Source: Bacillus sp. Marseille-P3661 (GTDB lineage Bacteria; Bacillota; Bacilli; Bacillales; Bacillaceae_J). Taken from it: 64,000 bases of DNA. Each line of letters begins with the position of its first letter. Within the stretch, counting starts at the first letter, position 1. Shown here piece after piece: positions 1 to 9,015 of the stretch. The stretch is taken from positions 34,758 through 98,757 of the forward strand of contig NZ_LT965958.1 of NCBI RefSeq assembly GCF_900240995.1, written 5' to 3'. Below the pieces are notes generated by a model that saw only the letters and a list, made by a program, of their open reading frames with translations, was not told the origin of the DNA and ran no database searches. The position numbers and the translations under genes were made by a program.

Positions 1-988
1 TTCATAAGGCCGATGAAGAGTAAACGGAGCAAGAAAAAACGGTAGAAAGCACTTCATAAGGCCGATGAAGAGGAAAAGGAGCTAGAAAGAGCGGAAGAAA
101 CCTCTTCATAAGGCCGATGAAGAGGAAACGGAGCAAGAAAAAACGGTAGAAAGCCCTTCATAAGGCCGATGAAGAGGAAACGGAGCAAGAAAAAACGATA
201 GAAACCCTTTCATAAGGCCGATGAAGAGGAAACGGAGCAAGAAAAAACGGTAGAACCCCCTTCATAAGGCCGATGAAGAGTAAACGGAGCAAGAAAAAAC
301 GGTAGAACCCTTTCATAAGGCCGATGAAGAGGAAACGGAGCAAGAAAAAACGGTAGAACCCCCTTCATAGTGCCGATGAAGAGTAAACGGAGCAAGAAAA
401 AACGAAAGAACCCCCTTCATAGTGCCGATGAAGAGGAAACGGAGCTAGAAAGTGCGGAAGAACCCTCTTCATAAGGCCGATGAAGAGTAAACGGAGCAAG
501 AAAAAACGGTAGAAAGCCCTTCATAAGGCCGATGAAGAGGAAAAGGAGCTAGAAAGTGCGGAAGAACCCTCTTCATAAGGCCGATGAAGAGGAAACGGAG
601 CAAGAAAAAACGGTAGAACCCCCTTCATAGTGCCGATGAAGAGGAAACGGAGCAAGAAAAAACGATAGAAACCCTTTCATAAGGCCGATGAAGAGTAAAC
701 GGAGCAAGAAAAAACGGTTGAACCCCCTTCATAAGGCCGATGAAGAGGAAACGGAGCAAGAAAAAACGGTAGAACCCCCTTCATAGTGCCGATGAAGAGG
801 AAACGGAGCAAGAAAAAACGGTAGAACCCCCTTCATAGTGCCGATGAAGAGTAAACGGAGCAAGAAAAAACGAAAGAACCCCCTTCATAGTGCCGATGAA
901 GAGGAAACGGAGCAAGAAAAAACGGTAGAACCCCCTTCATAATCCCCATGATGAGGAAACCAATTGAGAAAGACCATGTGAATCCTCT
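1..988. repeat. Tandem array of a 52-bp palindromic repeat (array 1)
   Basis: About 19 head-to-tail units. The core CTTCATAAGGCCGATGAAG starts near 1, 53, 105, 157, 209, 261, 312, 364, 416, 468, 520, 572, 624, 676, 728, 780, 832, 884 and 936. Every step is 52 bp except one of 51. Each core is an inverted repeat (CTTCAT/ATGAAG arms, 7-nt loop); loop variants AAGGCCG and AGTGCCG keep the arms. The core continues GAGGAAACGGAGC and then an A-rich filler. The last unit (from 936) is decayed. A 52-bp period is not a multiple of three, so the reading frames across it are not proteins. The array may continue to the left of the window. Confidence 0.97.
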
Positions 989-1008
989 TCATAAGTTAGA
1001 ACCACAAA

Positions 1009-1038
1009 ATAAAATAAACATCCAACACAAAGTGGATG
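1009..1038 (-). terminator. Possible terminator after the YiiX-like gene
   Basis: CATCC/GGATG short hairpin (1019-1038). On the minus strand it is followed by a T-rich stretch (complement of 1007-1018). The stem is weak. Confidence 0.4.
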
Positions 1039-1088
1039 CCTATCATTAAGATAAAATTTGATTAATTTTATAAATGTATTACTAAAAC

Positions 1089-1649
1089 TCAATCGCCAAT
1101 ATTCTGTTCTTTGATTGGGGGATATTCAAATAACTTTCCTTCATAGACGAGCTTGAGGCGTTCGCTATTTCTAAAATCATCGGGTGTTACTAAGGCTGGT
1201 AGCTTATCCCATAACCGAATACCTGACCGGTGGAGGATTTCAGACACAAATTGCGAGCAAAAATACGAATTACTAAATTCAATAGGTTCATTTATAGAAA
1301 CACCAACCACACCAAGAAGATTATATAGAAATTTACTTTGACTTCTTTTAAAAACATTCAATACCCGTCTCATTTTTTCAACTTCACGTTTTGTCACATC
1401 TAATTGATAGATTACGCAGGTGGTATTAGGATATTTGCTATAGGTCCCTGTCTTTATATCTTCCTTTACAAACCCACCATTTATTGGATTGTTAGGGTTT
1501 TTTCTACCGAAGCTATATAATTCATTTAAATCTTTATCAAATGAAATGGATGCATGGTTGTATGGGGCTTTTGTATATTTTTTAATGGACTTTGTAAAAA
1601 GAGTGCCGGTATCGGTTAATAATATATATACCACTTCGCTTGAATTCAT
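1089..1649 (-). CDS. YiiX-like permuted papain-fold amidase/hydrolase
   Basis: 186 aa. A conserved His in the N-terminal block (YNHASISF, H32) and a Cys in the C-terminal block (YFCSQF, C131) have the order expected of circularly permuted NlpC/P60 proteins (YiiX/YaeF/YycO type). In these the Cys-His pair forms a thiol hydrolase site acting on amide or lipid-amide bonds; the substrate here is unknown. There is no signal peptide, so a cytosolic location is likely. The ATG start has an AAAGAGGG ribosome site about 7 nt upstream. The gene is divergent from the CdsA-like gene at 1756. Family assignment is reasonable; exact activity is not determinable. Confidence 0.7.
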   Translation of the reverse strand: MNSSEVVYILLTDTGTLFTKSIKKYTKAPYNHASISFDKDLNELYSFGRKNPNNPINGGFVKEDIKTGTYSKYPNTTCVIYQLDVTKREVEKMRRVLNVFKRSQSKFLYNLLGVVGVSINEPIEFSNSYFCSQFVSEILHRSGIRLWDKLPALVTPDDFRNSERLKLVYEGKLFEYPPIKEQNIGD

Positions 1650-1755
1650 GAAAATTCCCTCTTTAAAATTATTAAAATCTGTTCTAATCTGTATTATACA
1701 GTATGCGATAAAATGTAAAAAAGAAATAGTTTTTTTGAGTTGGGGGAGGGATTAA

Positions 1756-2670
1756 ATGATTACAACGTTTTGGACGCTAGGGGTCATCTTTCTAGGATTA
1801 TTGACTGTTAATATTGTATTTTATATTTTGAAAAAGAAAGAGCCAATGAAAAACTTTTCGACCATCTCACTTCGTGTAAAGACATGGTGGGGAATGTTCG
1901 GCGTTTTTTGTGCTGCAACATTATTCAATCCGATTGTTTCTTTGATATCATTGATGATACTTTGCTTTTTTGCACTTAAAGAATATTTTTCGATGATGAG
2001 AACAAGAAAGGCAGACCGCCGTTTATTTCTCTGGGCATATATAACAATCCCAATACAATTTTATTGGATCTATACAGGTTGGTATGGTATGTTCATCGTT
2101 TTTATTCCAGTGTATGTGTTTTTATTGCTCCCTCTTCCAAGATTAATAGGTAAAGGGACATTAGGATTTTTGCGCTCAGTAAGCTCGACCCAATGGGGCT
2201 TAATGCTAATGGTATTTGGATTAAGTCATTTAGCCTATTTTCAATTTGCAACCCCTGAGTATGGTGCAAATATAGTGTTGTTTTTAGTGTTGCTGACTCA
2301 AGTTAGTGATGTTGTTCAGTATTTGATTTCTATTTATTTTGGAAAAAGAAAAGTTGCGCCGACCGCAAACCCGTTCATTACATGGGAAGGTGCAATCGGG
2401 GCTGCAGTCATTACGACGTGTGTTTCGTATTTTATTTATCCATTTTTAACACCGCTTGATATAACATTTGGAATTCTTTCAGGACTAATTATTAGCTTAA
2501 GCGGTTTATTTGGAAGTTTGACAATTTCAGTATTAAAACGAGATTTATTAATCGGGGATAGTGAGAAATTTGAAAATCTAAAGGAAAGCTATCTAAATCG
2601 TGTCGATAGTTTGTCGTATACTTCACCTATCTTTTTCCATGTGATTCGCTATTTTTTTGATTTTATGTAA
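1756..2670 (+). CDS. CdsA-like phosphatidate cytidylyltransferase family membrane protein
   Basis: 304 aa with about eight hydrophobic segments. The C-terminal part (SVLKRDLLIGDSEKF then LNRVDSL) corresponds to the CDP-diglyceride synthetase signature (S-x-x-K-R ... D-R-x-D). It is a divergent form: the usual HGG and one acidic position are changed. Canonical family members make CDP-diacylglycerol from phosphatidate and CTP in the membrane. This version resembles the YnbB-type accessory paralogues rather than the essential housekeeping enzyme, and no isoprenoid or lipid genes lie beside it. A strong GGGGGAGG ribosome site precedes the ATG. Confidence 0.72.
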   Translation: MITTFWTLGVIFLGLLTVNIVFYILKKKEPMKNFSTISLRVKTWWGMFGVFCAATLFNPIVSLISLMILCFFALKEYFSMMRTRKADRRLFLWAYITIPIQFYWIYTGWYGMFIVFIPVYVFLLLPLPRLIGKGTLGFLRSVSSTQWGLMLMVFGLSHLAYFQFATPEYGANIVLFLVLLTQVSDVVQYLISIYFGKRKVAPTANPFITWEGAIGAAVITTCVSYFIYPFLTPLDITFGILSGLIISLSGLFGSLTISVLKRDLLIGDSEKFENLKESYLNRVDSLSYTSPIFFHVIRYFFDFM

Positions 2671-2797
2671 ATAATGAATATAGAGTTTGAGCATTGCCGG
2701 TGAAGAATAAGTAGCCGACTTAGATTATGCGGTAAGAGTTGATTATGAAGTATTAATTTTTTCTTGCATTAAATTAATTAGTAAAAGGGGAACATTT

Positions 2798-3325
2798 ATG
2801 AGTGAATCAAAATTTTGTAGAGAATCGTTTGTAGTCAAAACGAGTATTGTCTTTCCTTTAGACACCAATTCACATGGAACCATGTTCGGTGGAAAGCTAA
2901 TGGCTTATATTGACGATGTGGCTGCCATTTCAGCAATTCGTCATTCACGTAAATCAGTTGTTACAGCATCTACAGATTCAGTGGATTTTCTTCATCCTAT
3001 TAACGAAGGAAATTCAGTTTGTTTAGAAGCGTTTGTAACTTATACAGGAAGGTCATCGATGGAGGTATTTGTAAAAGTGATTGCAGAAAATTTGCTTACA
3101 GGTGAGCGAAATATATGTGCGCTTTCTTTTCTAACATTTGTGGCCTTAGATGAAGAAGGAAAGCCAACGCCTGTGCCGCAAGTTGTGCCGCAGTCTGAAG
3201 AAGAAAAAATGCTTCATCAATCAGCGATAAGCCGGGCAGAAACACGTAAAAAACGAAAGCTAGAAAACGAAAAAATGGCAAACATGTTTAGTGTGGATTT
3301 ACCATGGGAACCTAAGCGAACTTAA
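2798..3325 (+). CDS. ykhA: Acyl-CoA thioesterase, hotdog fold (YkhA type)
   Basis: 175 aa, the usual length for Bacillus YkhA. A single hotdog domain carries NSHGTMFGGKLMAYID near the N-terminus, the family motif with the catalytic Asn/Asp region, and VDFLHPI further on. The enzyme hydrolyses fatty acyl-CoA to free acid and CoA in the cytosol. The charged C-terminal tail is typical. The ATG start has an AAAGGGGAA ribosome site. It is a monocistronic unit closed by a strong terminator. Confidence 0.9.
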   Translation: MSESKFCRESFVVKTSIVFPLDTNSHGTMFGGKLMAYIDDVAAISAIRHSRKSVVTASTDSVDFLHPINEGNSVCLEAFVTYTGRSSMEVFVKVIAENLLTGERNICALSFLTFVALDEEGKPTPVPQVVPQSEEEKMLHQSAISRAETRKKRKLENEKMANMFSVDLPWEPKRT

Positions 3326-3342
3326 TATTAAGGATTTAAGCA

Positions 3343-3368
3343 CACCCTAGTCTCGAGGGTGTTTTTTT
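3343..3368 (+). terminator. Rho-independent terminator after ykhA
   Basis: Stem CACCCT/AGGGTG with a 7-nt loop followed by seven Ts. Confidence 0.88.
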
Positions 3369-3471
3369 ATATCAATAAAAAGGTGATGGAATTTTATGAC
3401 TTTTATGAAAATTAAACCGAATATCTAATATAATAGATCTATGATTCTCAAAATGAGAGGAGAAAGATATA

Positions 3472-3921
3472 GTGAAAATAATTAAAAGGATGTATGACCA
3501 TGTAAACTGGGCAAATAGACGAATTAATGAAACATTGAACAGTTTTGAAGAGGATACCACTGAGCAAAGGCGGCTATTTGCCCATATTCTTCTTGCAGAG
3601 CGTGTATGGTTAACAAGAATTCATGGAAACGACAGCTCAAACTTAGCAATTTGGAATGATCTTACTGTTGATGAATGCAAAGCTTTAGCAGAACAAAATG
3701 AAAAAGATTATGCAGCACTTCTCGATAGCATGAAGGATTCAGACTTAGAGAAGATAATCCATTACAAAAATAGCAAGGGAGAGACGTTTCAGACCTCGTT
3801 GGGAGACATTTTAACCCATGTTGCGCTACACGGGCACTATCATCGCGGTCAAATAAATGCACTGCATAGACGTGGCGGATTGGAACCAGTTAATACGGAT
3901 TATATTACGTTTGTAAGATAA
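3472..3921 (+). CDS. DinB-family metal-dependent protein
   Basis: 149 aa. The four-helix DinB/YfiT pattern is visible: an N-terminal helix with YDHVNWAN (His), a middle LFAHILLAERVW (His), and C-terminal HVALHGHYHRGQINA (His). These supply the usual His triad for a divalent metal. Family members include bacillithiol/mycothiol transferases and many of unknown role; the substrate here is not predictable. The start is GTG behind AGGAGAAAG. It is separated from the YciI gene by about 90 nt and could share a transcript. Confidence 0.78.
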   Translation: MKIIKRMYDHVNWANRRINETLNSFEEDTTEQRRLFAHILLAERVWLTRIHGNDSSNLAIWNDLTVDECKALAEQNEKDYAALLDSMKDSDLEKIIHYKNSKGETFQTSLGDILTHVALHGHYHRGQINALHRRGGLEPVNTDYITFVR

Positions 3922-4011
3922 AGAAGAATGGAAGGCAGGTAAATTCTAAATAAATAAAATGAGTAAATTGCTTAAAAATGGTAGTTTTAAAAACAAAAAG
4001 GGGGATTTTGA

Positions 4012-4278
4012 ATGAAACATTTCGCAGTCATCTCTAGAATGCTTAATATTGAAATCAATAAACAATATCGGGAAGAGCATTTAGAGTATTTAAAAGAATT
4101 AGCTGCACAAGGTAAAGTTCTAGCAAAAGGTAGATTTACAGATGGTACAGGGGGGCTTGTAATTTATTTAGGAGAATCGCTCAAAGAAGTTACCGCACTA
4201 GTTGAAAATGATCCGTTTATAGCTCATGGCGCCCGTTCCTATGAAATTCATGAATGGGAAATGAAAATGCTGCGTTAA
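4012..4278 (+). CDS. YciI-like protein
   Basis: 88 aa, a single YciI (ferredoxin-like alpha/beta) domain. It has KQYREEHLEYLKELAAQGKVLAKGRF with the conserved His, DPF near residue 69, and the terminal EIHEW motif. YciI proteins are small cytosolic enzymes or binding proteins; some act as dehydrochlorinases or muconolactone-isomerase-like proteins. The next gene encodes an FAH-family hydrolase, which suggests degradation of a small carboxylic compound, but this is inference only. GGGGG ribosome site precedes the ATG. Confidence 0.8.
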   Translation: MKHFAVISRMLNIEINKQYREEHLEYLKELAAQGKVLAKGRFTDGTGGLVIYLGESLKEVTALVENDPFIAHGARSYEIHEWEMKMLR

Positions 4279-4324
4279 TTTGAATGTTCATACGTAATAG
4301 AATCTTAAGGAGGCAGAAACGGTC

Positions 4325-4951
4325 ATGGTAGATGATATAAGAAATATTTATTGTGTGGGACGGAATTATGGCTCTTTTGCTAAGGAAATGGGGAACAAGT
4401 TGACCGAACAGCCGATTATTTTCATGAAACCAACACACTCGTTAAAAAAAGTGAATGCAGCAAAAATAAAACTAGATGGAACCCGTGGAATCGTGAATGG
4501 TGAAGCTGAGATTGTTTTACATATTGGTCGATCATTTGAAAAAGGAATAGCTTTTCAGGATTTAGTTGATAAATTTACAATTGGCATTGATTTCACTTAT
4601 CGCGAAGTTTTAAATAGTGTAAAAGAAAAAGGGCAGCCATGGTTACCTGCTAAAGGATTCCCAGGGAGTTCGGGAGTTGGTGAATTCAAAATCTTTACGA
4701 ATGAATTGTTAGCGCAAGATTTTAAATTAATTCAAAATGGTCATATCCTACAAGTTGGGAATGCTCAACAAATGATTTTCTCCTTAGATAACATAATAGA
4801 TTTTATTGGAGGCAATTATGGACTTCGTAAAGGCGATCTTATTTATACGGGCACCCCAGAAGGGATTGCGACCCTTCAGAATGGTGACACGTTGGAAGTT
4901 CAATGGGGAGAAAATAGTCTTGGAACATGCCAGATTACATTAAAAGTATAA
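4325..4951 (+). CDS. Fumarylacetoacetate hydrolase (FAH) family protein
   Basis: 208 aa, one C-terminal-type FAH domain without the extra N-terminal domain. It shows YCVGRNYGSFAKEMG, then GEAEIVLHIGR supplying the E-x-E metal ligands, GIDFTYRE supplying the Asp ligand, and the late GDLIYTGTPEG motif. The superfamily includes acylpyruvate hydrolases, oxaloacetate decarboxylases and HHED isomerase; the substrate cannot be told. An AAGGAGG ribosome site 10 nt upstream fixes the ATG. It lies 46 nt behind the YciI gene, probably in the same operon. Confidence 0.85.
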   Translation: MVDDIRNIYCVGRNYGSFAKEMGNKLTEQPIIFMKPTHSLKKVNAAKIKLDGTRGIVNGEAEIVLHIGRSFEKGIAFQDLVDKFTIGIDFTYREVLNSVKEKGQPWLPAKGFPGSSGVGEFKIFTNELLAQDFKLIQNGHILQVGNAQQMIFSLDNIIDFIGGNYGLRKGDLIYTGTPEGIATLQNGDTLEVQWGENSLGTCQITLKV

Positions 4952-4956
4952 ACTTA

Positions 4957-4991
4957 AAATGGCGAGCTATATGAATAAGCTCGCCATTTTA
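4957..4991. terminator. Bidirectional terminator between convergent genes
   Basis: AATGGCGAGCT/AGCTCGCCATT stem followed by T-runs on both strands. It serves the FAH gene on the plus strand and could serve the membrane protein gene on the minus strand. Confidence 0.88.
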
Positions 4992-5020
4992 TTTTTACTA
5001 GCAGTATACAATTCTTAGTA

Positions 5021-6244
5021 CTAATAAAAGATTCTTTTATTTCTTGCAAAAGCCAGCCATTGTATCATCACACCGATTAATAAGAAACAACTGGCTAGAA
5101 GTAGTGCTTGCGTATAAAATGGAATTCTAAATAGGTTCAACCATTGTGTGAATCCTTGAATAAAAAGAAAGATTTCATTTAATAAAAAACCGATAAAAAA
5201 TACAATAAATCCATTCAAAGCCATGGCATCGTTTTTAATAATACCGGCCAATTGGTACAGTGTTAAAATGAAAATACTAACAAACCCCAGCAGTGTTAAA
5301 TGCAAATAACCAATGACAATGCTTCTTGTATCATAAATTAAATTGGCCAATGCTGGTGAAATGAGTCCAAGTTCCATCGTGCTTTTGATTAGCAATAAAA
5401 TTAATGTGATTCTTAAACAACTAATCGTTAAGGCTGTGAATTTTAGCACTAAAAGGTTCCATGAATTTTTTATAGCCATTAAGATTGCCAAAACTCCAAG
5501 CCACTGCCCAATTCCGCCAATTAAAGCAAGAATATAAGGCAATTCTCCCAAATCCACCCATAGTACACTTAAAAAATATCCAGGGAAAAGAGAAATGAAA
5601 TACAACCAAAATCCTATAATCAACAAAAAGCTGTTCATAATAACTTTCTTTAAATGGACAATGGATATAAATAACCCAATTAAAAACAATGTAAGCCAGC
5701 CGTTATATTGAAAATGCAAATAAAAGTACATCGCCATATCAAAAAAATCAGTATCTTTTAAGCCATTAGCTGCAATAAAGCCAAGTGCATATGGTCCAAT
5801 GGATGATAAAATTAAAACTAGTAAGGCGCCGTTCATAAATGCTTTTGCTGACTTAGGTATGTGTGAATGAATTTTTAATTGCCGATAGATGAATGCAGAA
5901 GCCCAATATTCAATAAAAATATGTAAAGTGGACATTATGATTGAAATTACGCCATAGCCTTGGTATAAAAACGCGATAAACATAAATACGGATGTAACGC
6001 ATAACGCTAATGTAATGGTTATAGCTTGTTTCTTTTGAGTTATCGTCTTCCAAAAGATAGTTAAGAAAACAACAAACGCTCCAATAAACGCCCATCCTAA
6101 TATCGCCAAATGTGAATGGCCGTGCAACACATTTGTATATGGAAGTATTGAGGTATGAAAAAAAACTGACCCTCGCATCCACAAACCTGATAATGCAGTG
6201 ATAGCGAAGAATAAAAATGTAAAATGAATAAAAACTCTTGGCAC
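5021..6244 (-). CDS. Haem-copper oxidase subunit I-like polytopic membrane protein
   Basis: 407 aa, about 12 transmembrane helices. Histidines sit at membrane helix edges: LHGHSHLAILGW in the second segment, FYLHFQYNGW in the middle, and GYLHLTLLGF late. This pattern resembles the CcoN/NorB/NnrS-like superfamily, though the full set of haem and Cu ligands is not evident. It may bind haem or relate to nitric-oxide metabolism without being a complete oxidase. The GTG start has a GGAGTG ribosome site. A TCACA/TGTGA dyad lies in its upstream region. Membrane protein is certain; the family is moderately sure. Confidence 0.55.
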   Translation of the reverse strand: MPRVFIHFTFLFFAITALSGLWMRGSVFFHTSILPYTNVLHGHSHLAILGWAFIGAFVVFLTIFWKTITQKKQAITITLALCVTSVFMFIAFLYQGYGVISIIMSTLHIFIEYWASAFIYRQLKIHSHIPKSAKAFMNGALLVLILSSIGPYALGFIAANGLKDTDFFDMAMYFYLHFQYNGWLTLFLIGLFISIVHLKKVIMNSFLLIIGFWLYFISLFPGYFLSVLWVDLGELPYILALIGGIGQWLGVLAILMAIKNSWNLLVLKFTALTISCLRITLILLLIKSTMELGLISPALANLIYDTRSIVIGYLHLTLLGFVSIFILTLYQLAGIIKNDAMALNGFIVFFIGFLLNEIFLFIQGFTQWLNLFRIPFYTQALLLASCFLLIGVMIQWLAFARNKRIFY

Positions 6245-6647
6245 GAATTGTTCACTCCTTAATTTTTAAGACACCCCCTTATCATATATAATTCAGGCGC
6301 AGAAATCACATGAAAAAATCACAATAATGTGAGAGGTTTGTGAGAAAACGGGGAAATCAAACTATTTGTTTGTCGAATTGGTCGAACTGGTTGATTTTTA
6401 GGAAGAGGTTAAACATAGAGCTGGAATAAATATTGTCTTATTATGCTCATTTAGAATGTTAATCATTCTAATACTTTCTTGGAATAAAAATTAATCAACT
6501 AAAAGCATTATCTTACTGCATTATGTATGAAAAGATTCAATAGAATGATATTATTTGTTATAATATTATACTCGTAGATTTAATTTATCTTAGACATTGA
6601 AATTATCGTACAACCGAAATCTGCTTAGGACAGAAGGGATCATACTA
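6245..6647. promoter_or_regulatory. Intergenic control region with nested TCACA/TGTGA dyad
   Basis: This 400-bp AT-rich gap separates the divergent membrane-protein and methyltransferase genes. Near the minus-strand gene, TCACA occurs at 6306 and 6319 and TGTGA at 6328 and 6339. They form two almost concentric inverted pairs centred near 6325, a plausible regulator site for the minus-strand gene. TATAAT at 6559-6564 with a poor -35 (TTCAAT, 6536) may serve the methyltransferase operon. No small gene was seen. Confidence 0.4.
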
Positions 6648-9014
6648 ATGGATCAACATAAAATCATTCAAAGCTTTTATAAAACATATAAAAAACTCCA
6701 TGAAGAAATCGAAAATAAAATTGGAAATAGCGTAAACCAATCCTACTATACTTCAATGATTTTAAATAGAGTCATGTTGCTTTTCTTTCTCGAAAAAAAT
6801 AACATTCTCCCCGAGAAATATTTGGAAGAAAGCATTCAAAAAATAATTAAGGAAGAGCAGCATTTTCATGACTATTTACTTCAGCTTTTTCAGCTAATTA
6901 ACACTGACTATTCTTTTCGAGAAGTAAAAAATGATCAGATTCCATATCTGAATTTCTCAATCCTCCAATTCTCAGAGGATGAAAATACTAGAATTGAAAA
7001 CGAGTTATATGAACTAATTATTAAACGGTTTAGCAAATATAACTGGAGTTTAGAAGATAATTATGCAAAATCAACGATTACTCCGAAAATCCTCGGAAAC
7101 GTTTTTGAAAAGTATATTAACCAAAAAGATTTAGGTGCTTATTACACGGAAGATGATACAACAACCTATATAACAAGTAATTCGGTTGTTGCCGCGATTA
7201 TCAATAAATTAATAAATAAAGATTCATTTATTGAAACGATGTTTCAGCATGTTAAAGAATTTCCGGAACACTTTATTAAATTAAACGTAAATCTTCCATA
7301 TAGCTATGAACAGAAACATTTACAGCTGACATACAGTCGAATAAAGAATGAAATTACTTCAACAAATCTTTGTTCGATCGAGCTATTACTTAAACATAAT
7401 ATCGACTTATTGTCGCTATTTAAATACTCGATTGAAAACATCGAAGAACCATCGATTCTAGAGGATCTTTACAAGTCTTTAGAAGGCGTAACAATACTTG
7501 ATCCTACCTGTGGTACGGGGGCTTTTATTTTTACAGCACTTGAAACCTTGTTAGAGCTCCATATTGCTATTCATAAGCAAAAGTTGAATGTAGCTGATAC
7601 GTCTTCTTCCACTGGCAATCCGGAATTTGAGATCATTAAACATTGTATCGAACACAACTTGTATGGTGTTGATATAATGGAGGAAAGTATTGATATCTTA
7701 AAAACAAGATTATCTCTGCGACTTTTACATTGCTATCGTGACAATCTAGATGCTTTCCCAGAAATCAAAACTAATTTTAAAAGCGGTAACTCATTAATTG
7801 GCGAAGTGGAAATGATAGATGACAATACAACTTTAGACCAATTAGATCTGCTTACATTTCAAAAATATCATAGCGATGAAATGGAATTGATAGAGCTAGA
7901 AGAATGGAAAAAGTCAGTTCTACCGTTTCATTGGAATTTTGAATTTTACGAGATAGTAAACACCGGTGGGTTTGATTGTATTATTGGGAATCCTCCCTAT
8001 ATTGAGTATGCAAAAGTGAAAAAGAACTATTATAAGGTGATGGACCTTGAAACGATCGATGCGGGCAATTTATATGCGTTTATCCTAGAAAAATCCTATC
8101 AATTGTTAAAGGAAAACGGTGTTTTGGGGATGATCGTGCCTATTTCAATTGTTTCCACTCCAAGAATGGCTTCGGTTCGATCTTTATTTAAAAATAATAG
8201 TAAGTACGTATTTTATGCGAACTTTGGTGATCGACCAGGTACACTATTTACAGGTGTACATCAAAAACTAACTATCATCATTAGTGAAAAAAGTAATACA
8301 AATCGTAACGCGGAAGTGTATTCGTCAAATTATATTCATTGGTATAAAGATGAGCGGGAAAACGTGTTTACTAATTTATATTTTTTACAAAATCCGTTTA
8401 CAGAAACTGAAAACGATTTTTATTATAAAATCGCAGATCCAATCCAGGTTAGTATCTTAAATAAAATGAATGGTAACCAAAAATCTCTGGACGCTATTTT
8501 AAAAGAGGGTGGCCCTTTCCCTATTTATGTTAGTATGCGAATGACATTTTGGACAAAAGCATTTTTAACAGAAAAAGAGTCGAATGAATTTAAAACATTC
8601 GGATTCAACACCGAAACGGATAGTAAAGTGATCATGGCATTATTAAATTCATCGATTTTCTTTATGTATTGGGAATGTATATCCGATTGTTGGCATCACA
8701 CTTCAAAAGAGTTTAAAAACTTTAAGTTTGATATCGACGAAATGAATGGCGATACAAAAAATGAGCTGGCTATATTAGCAGGTAGGTTAGAAACTGAGTT
8801 GGAATCTACAAAGGAATATATTGGTAGTGTGCAAACTGAATACGAATATCGTCATAAAAAGTGTAAAATGATTATAGATGAAATAGATAGGTTAATAGGG
8901 CATCATTATCGTTTAACACATGCAGAGATGGAGTATTTGAAATACTATCAGTTAAAATATAGGATGAGTGACGAAGTAGATTCTTACTTGGAGGCAATGG
9001 GAGGCGAAAATTAG
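6648..9014 (+). CDS. N6-adenine DNA methyltransferase (Eco57I/TaqI-C class)
   Basis: 788 aa from the ATG at 6648, chosen because AAGGGA lies 8 nt upstream; a TTG 17 codons earlier has no ribosome site. The order is: helical N-terminal region (LNRVMLLFFLEKNN), AdoMet motif I DPTCGTGAF near residue 285, catalytic NPPY (motif IV) near 440, and a C-terminal TaqI-like specificity and coiled region. It should transfer methyl to the N6 of adenine. No PD-(D/E)XK nuclease motif is evident, and it is much shorter than BREX PglX. One base separates it from the C5 methyltransferase, so they are co-transcribed. The recognition site is not predictable. Confidence 0.85.
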   Translation: MDQHKIIQSFYKTYKKLHEEIENKIGNSVNQSYYTSMILNRVMLLFFLEKNNILPEKYLEESIQKIIKEEQHFHDYLLQLFQLINTDYSFREVKNDQIPYLNFSILQFSEDENTRIENELYELIIKRFSKYNWSLEDNYAKSTITPKILGNVFEKYINQKDLGAYYTEDDTTTYITSNSVVAAIINKLINKDSFIETMFQHVKEFPEHFIKLNVNLPYSYEQKHLQLTYSRIKNEITSTNLCSIELLLKHNIDLLSLFKYSIENIEEPSILEDLYKSLEGVTILDPTCGTGAFIFTALETLLELHIAIHKQKLNVADTSSSTGNPEFEIIKHCIEHNLYGVDIMEESIDILKTRLSLRLLHCYRDNLDAFPEIKTNFKSGNSLIGEVEMIDDNTTLDQLDLLTFQKYHSDEMELIELEEWKKSVLPFHWNFEFYEIVNTGGFDCIIGNPPYIEYAKVKKNYYKVMDLETIDAGNLYAFILEKSYQLLKENGVLGMIVPISIVSTPRMASVRSLFKNNSKYVFYANFGDRPGTLFTGVHQKLTIIISEKSNTNRNAEVYSSNYIHWYKDERENVFTNLYFLQNPFTETENDFYYKIADPIQVSILNKMNGNQKSLDAILKEGGPFPIYVSMRMTFWTKAFLTEKESNEFKTFGFNTETDSKVIMALLNSSIFFMYWECISDCWHHTSKEFKNFKFDIDEMNGDTKNELAILAGRLETELESTKEYIGSVQTEYEYRHKKCKMIIDEIDRLIGHHYRLTHAEMEYLKYYQLKYRMSDEVDSYLEAMGGEN

Positions 9015-9015
9015 C

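Noticed and set aside
158-395. Repetitive 61-aa reading frames on the minus strand of array 1
   Set aside because: They arise from the repeats, have no ribosome site, and a 52-bp unit cannot preserve a reading frame.
1-988. CRISPR-like arrangement of repeats and spacers
   Set aside because: The stretches between cores are near-identical within the array, the unit is a strict 52 bp, and no cas genes are in the window. These are tandem repeats.
6648-9014. BREX PglX or a type IIG enzyme with fused nuclease
   Set aside because: 788 aa is too short for PglX, no other brx genes are nearby, and no PD-(D/E)XK motif was found in the N-terminal region. Not fully excluded without structural search.
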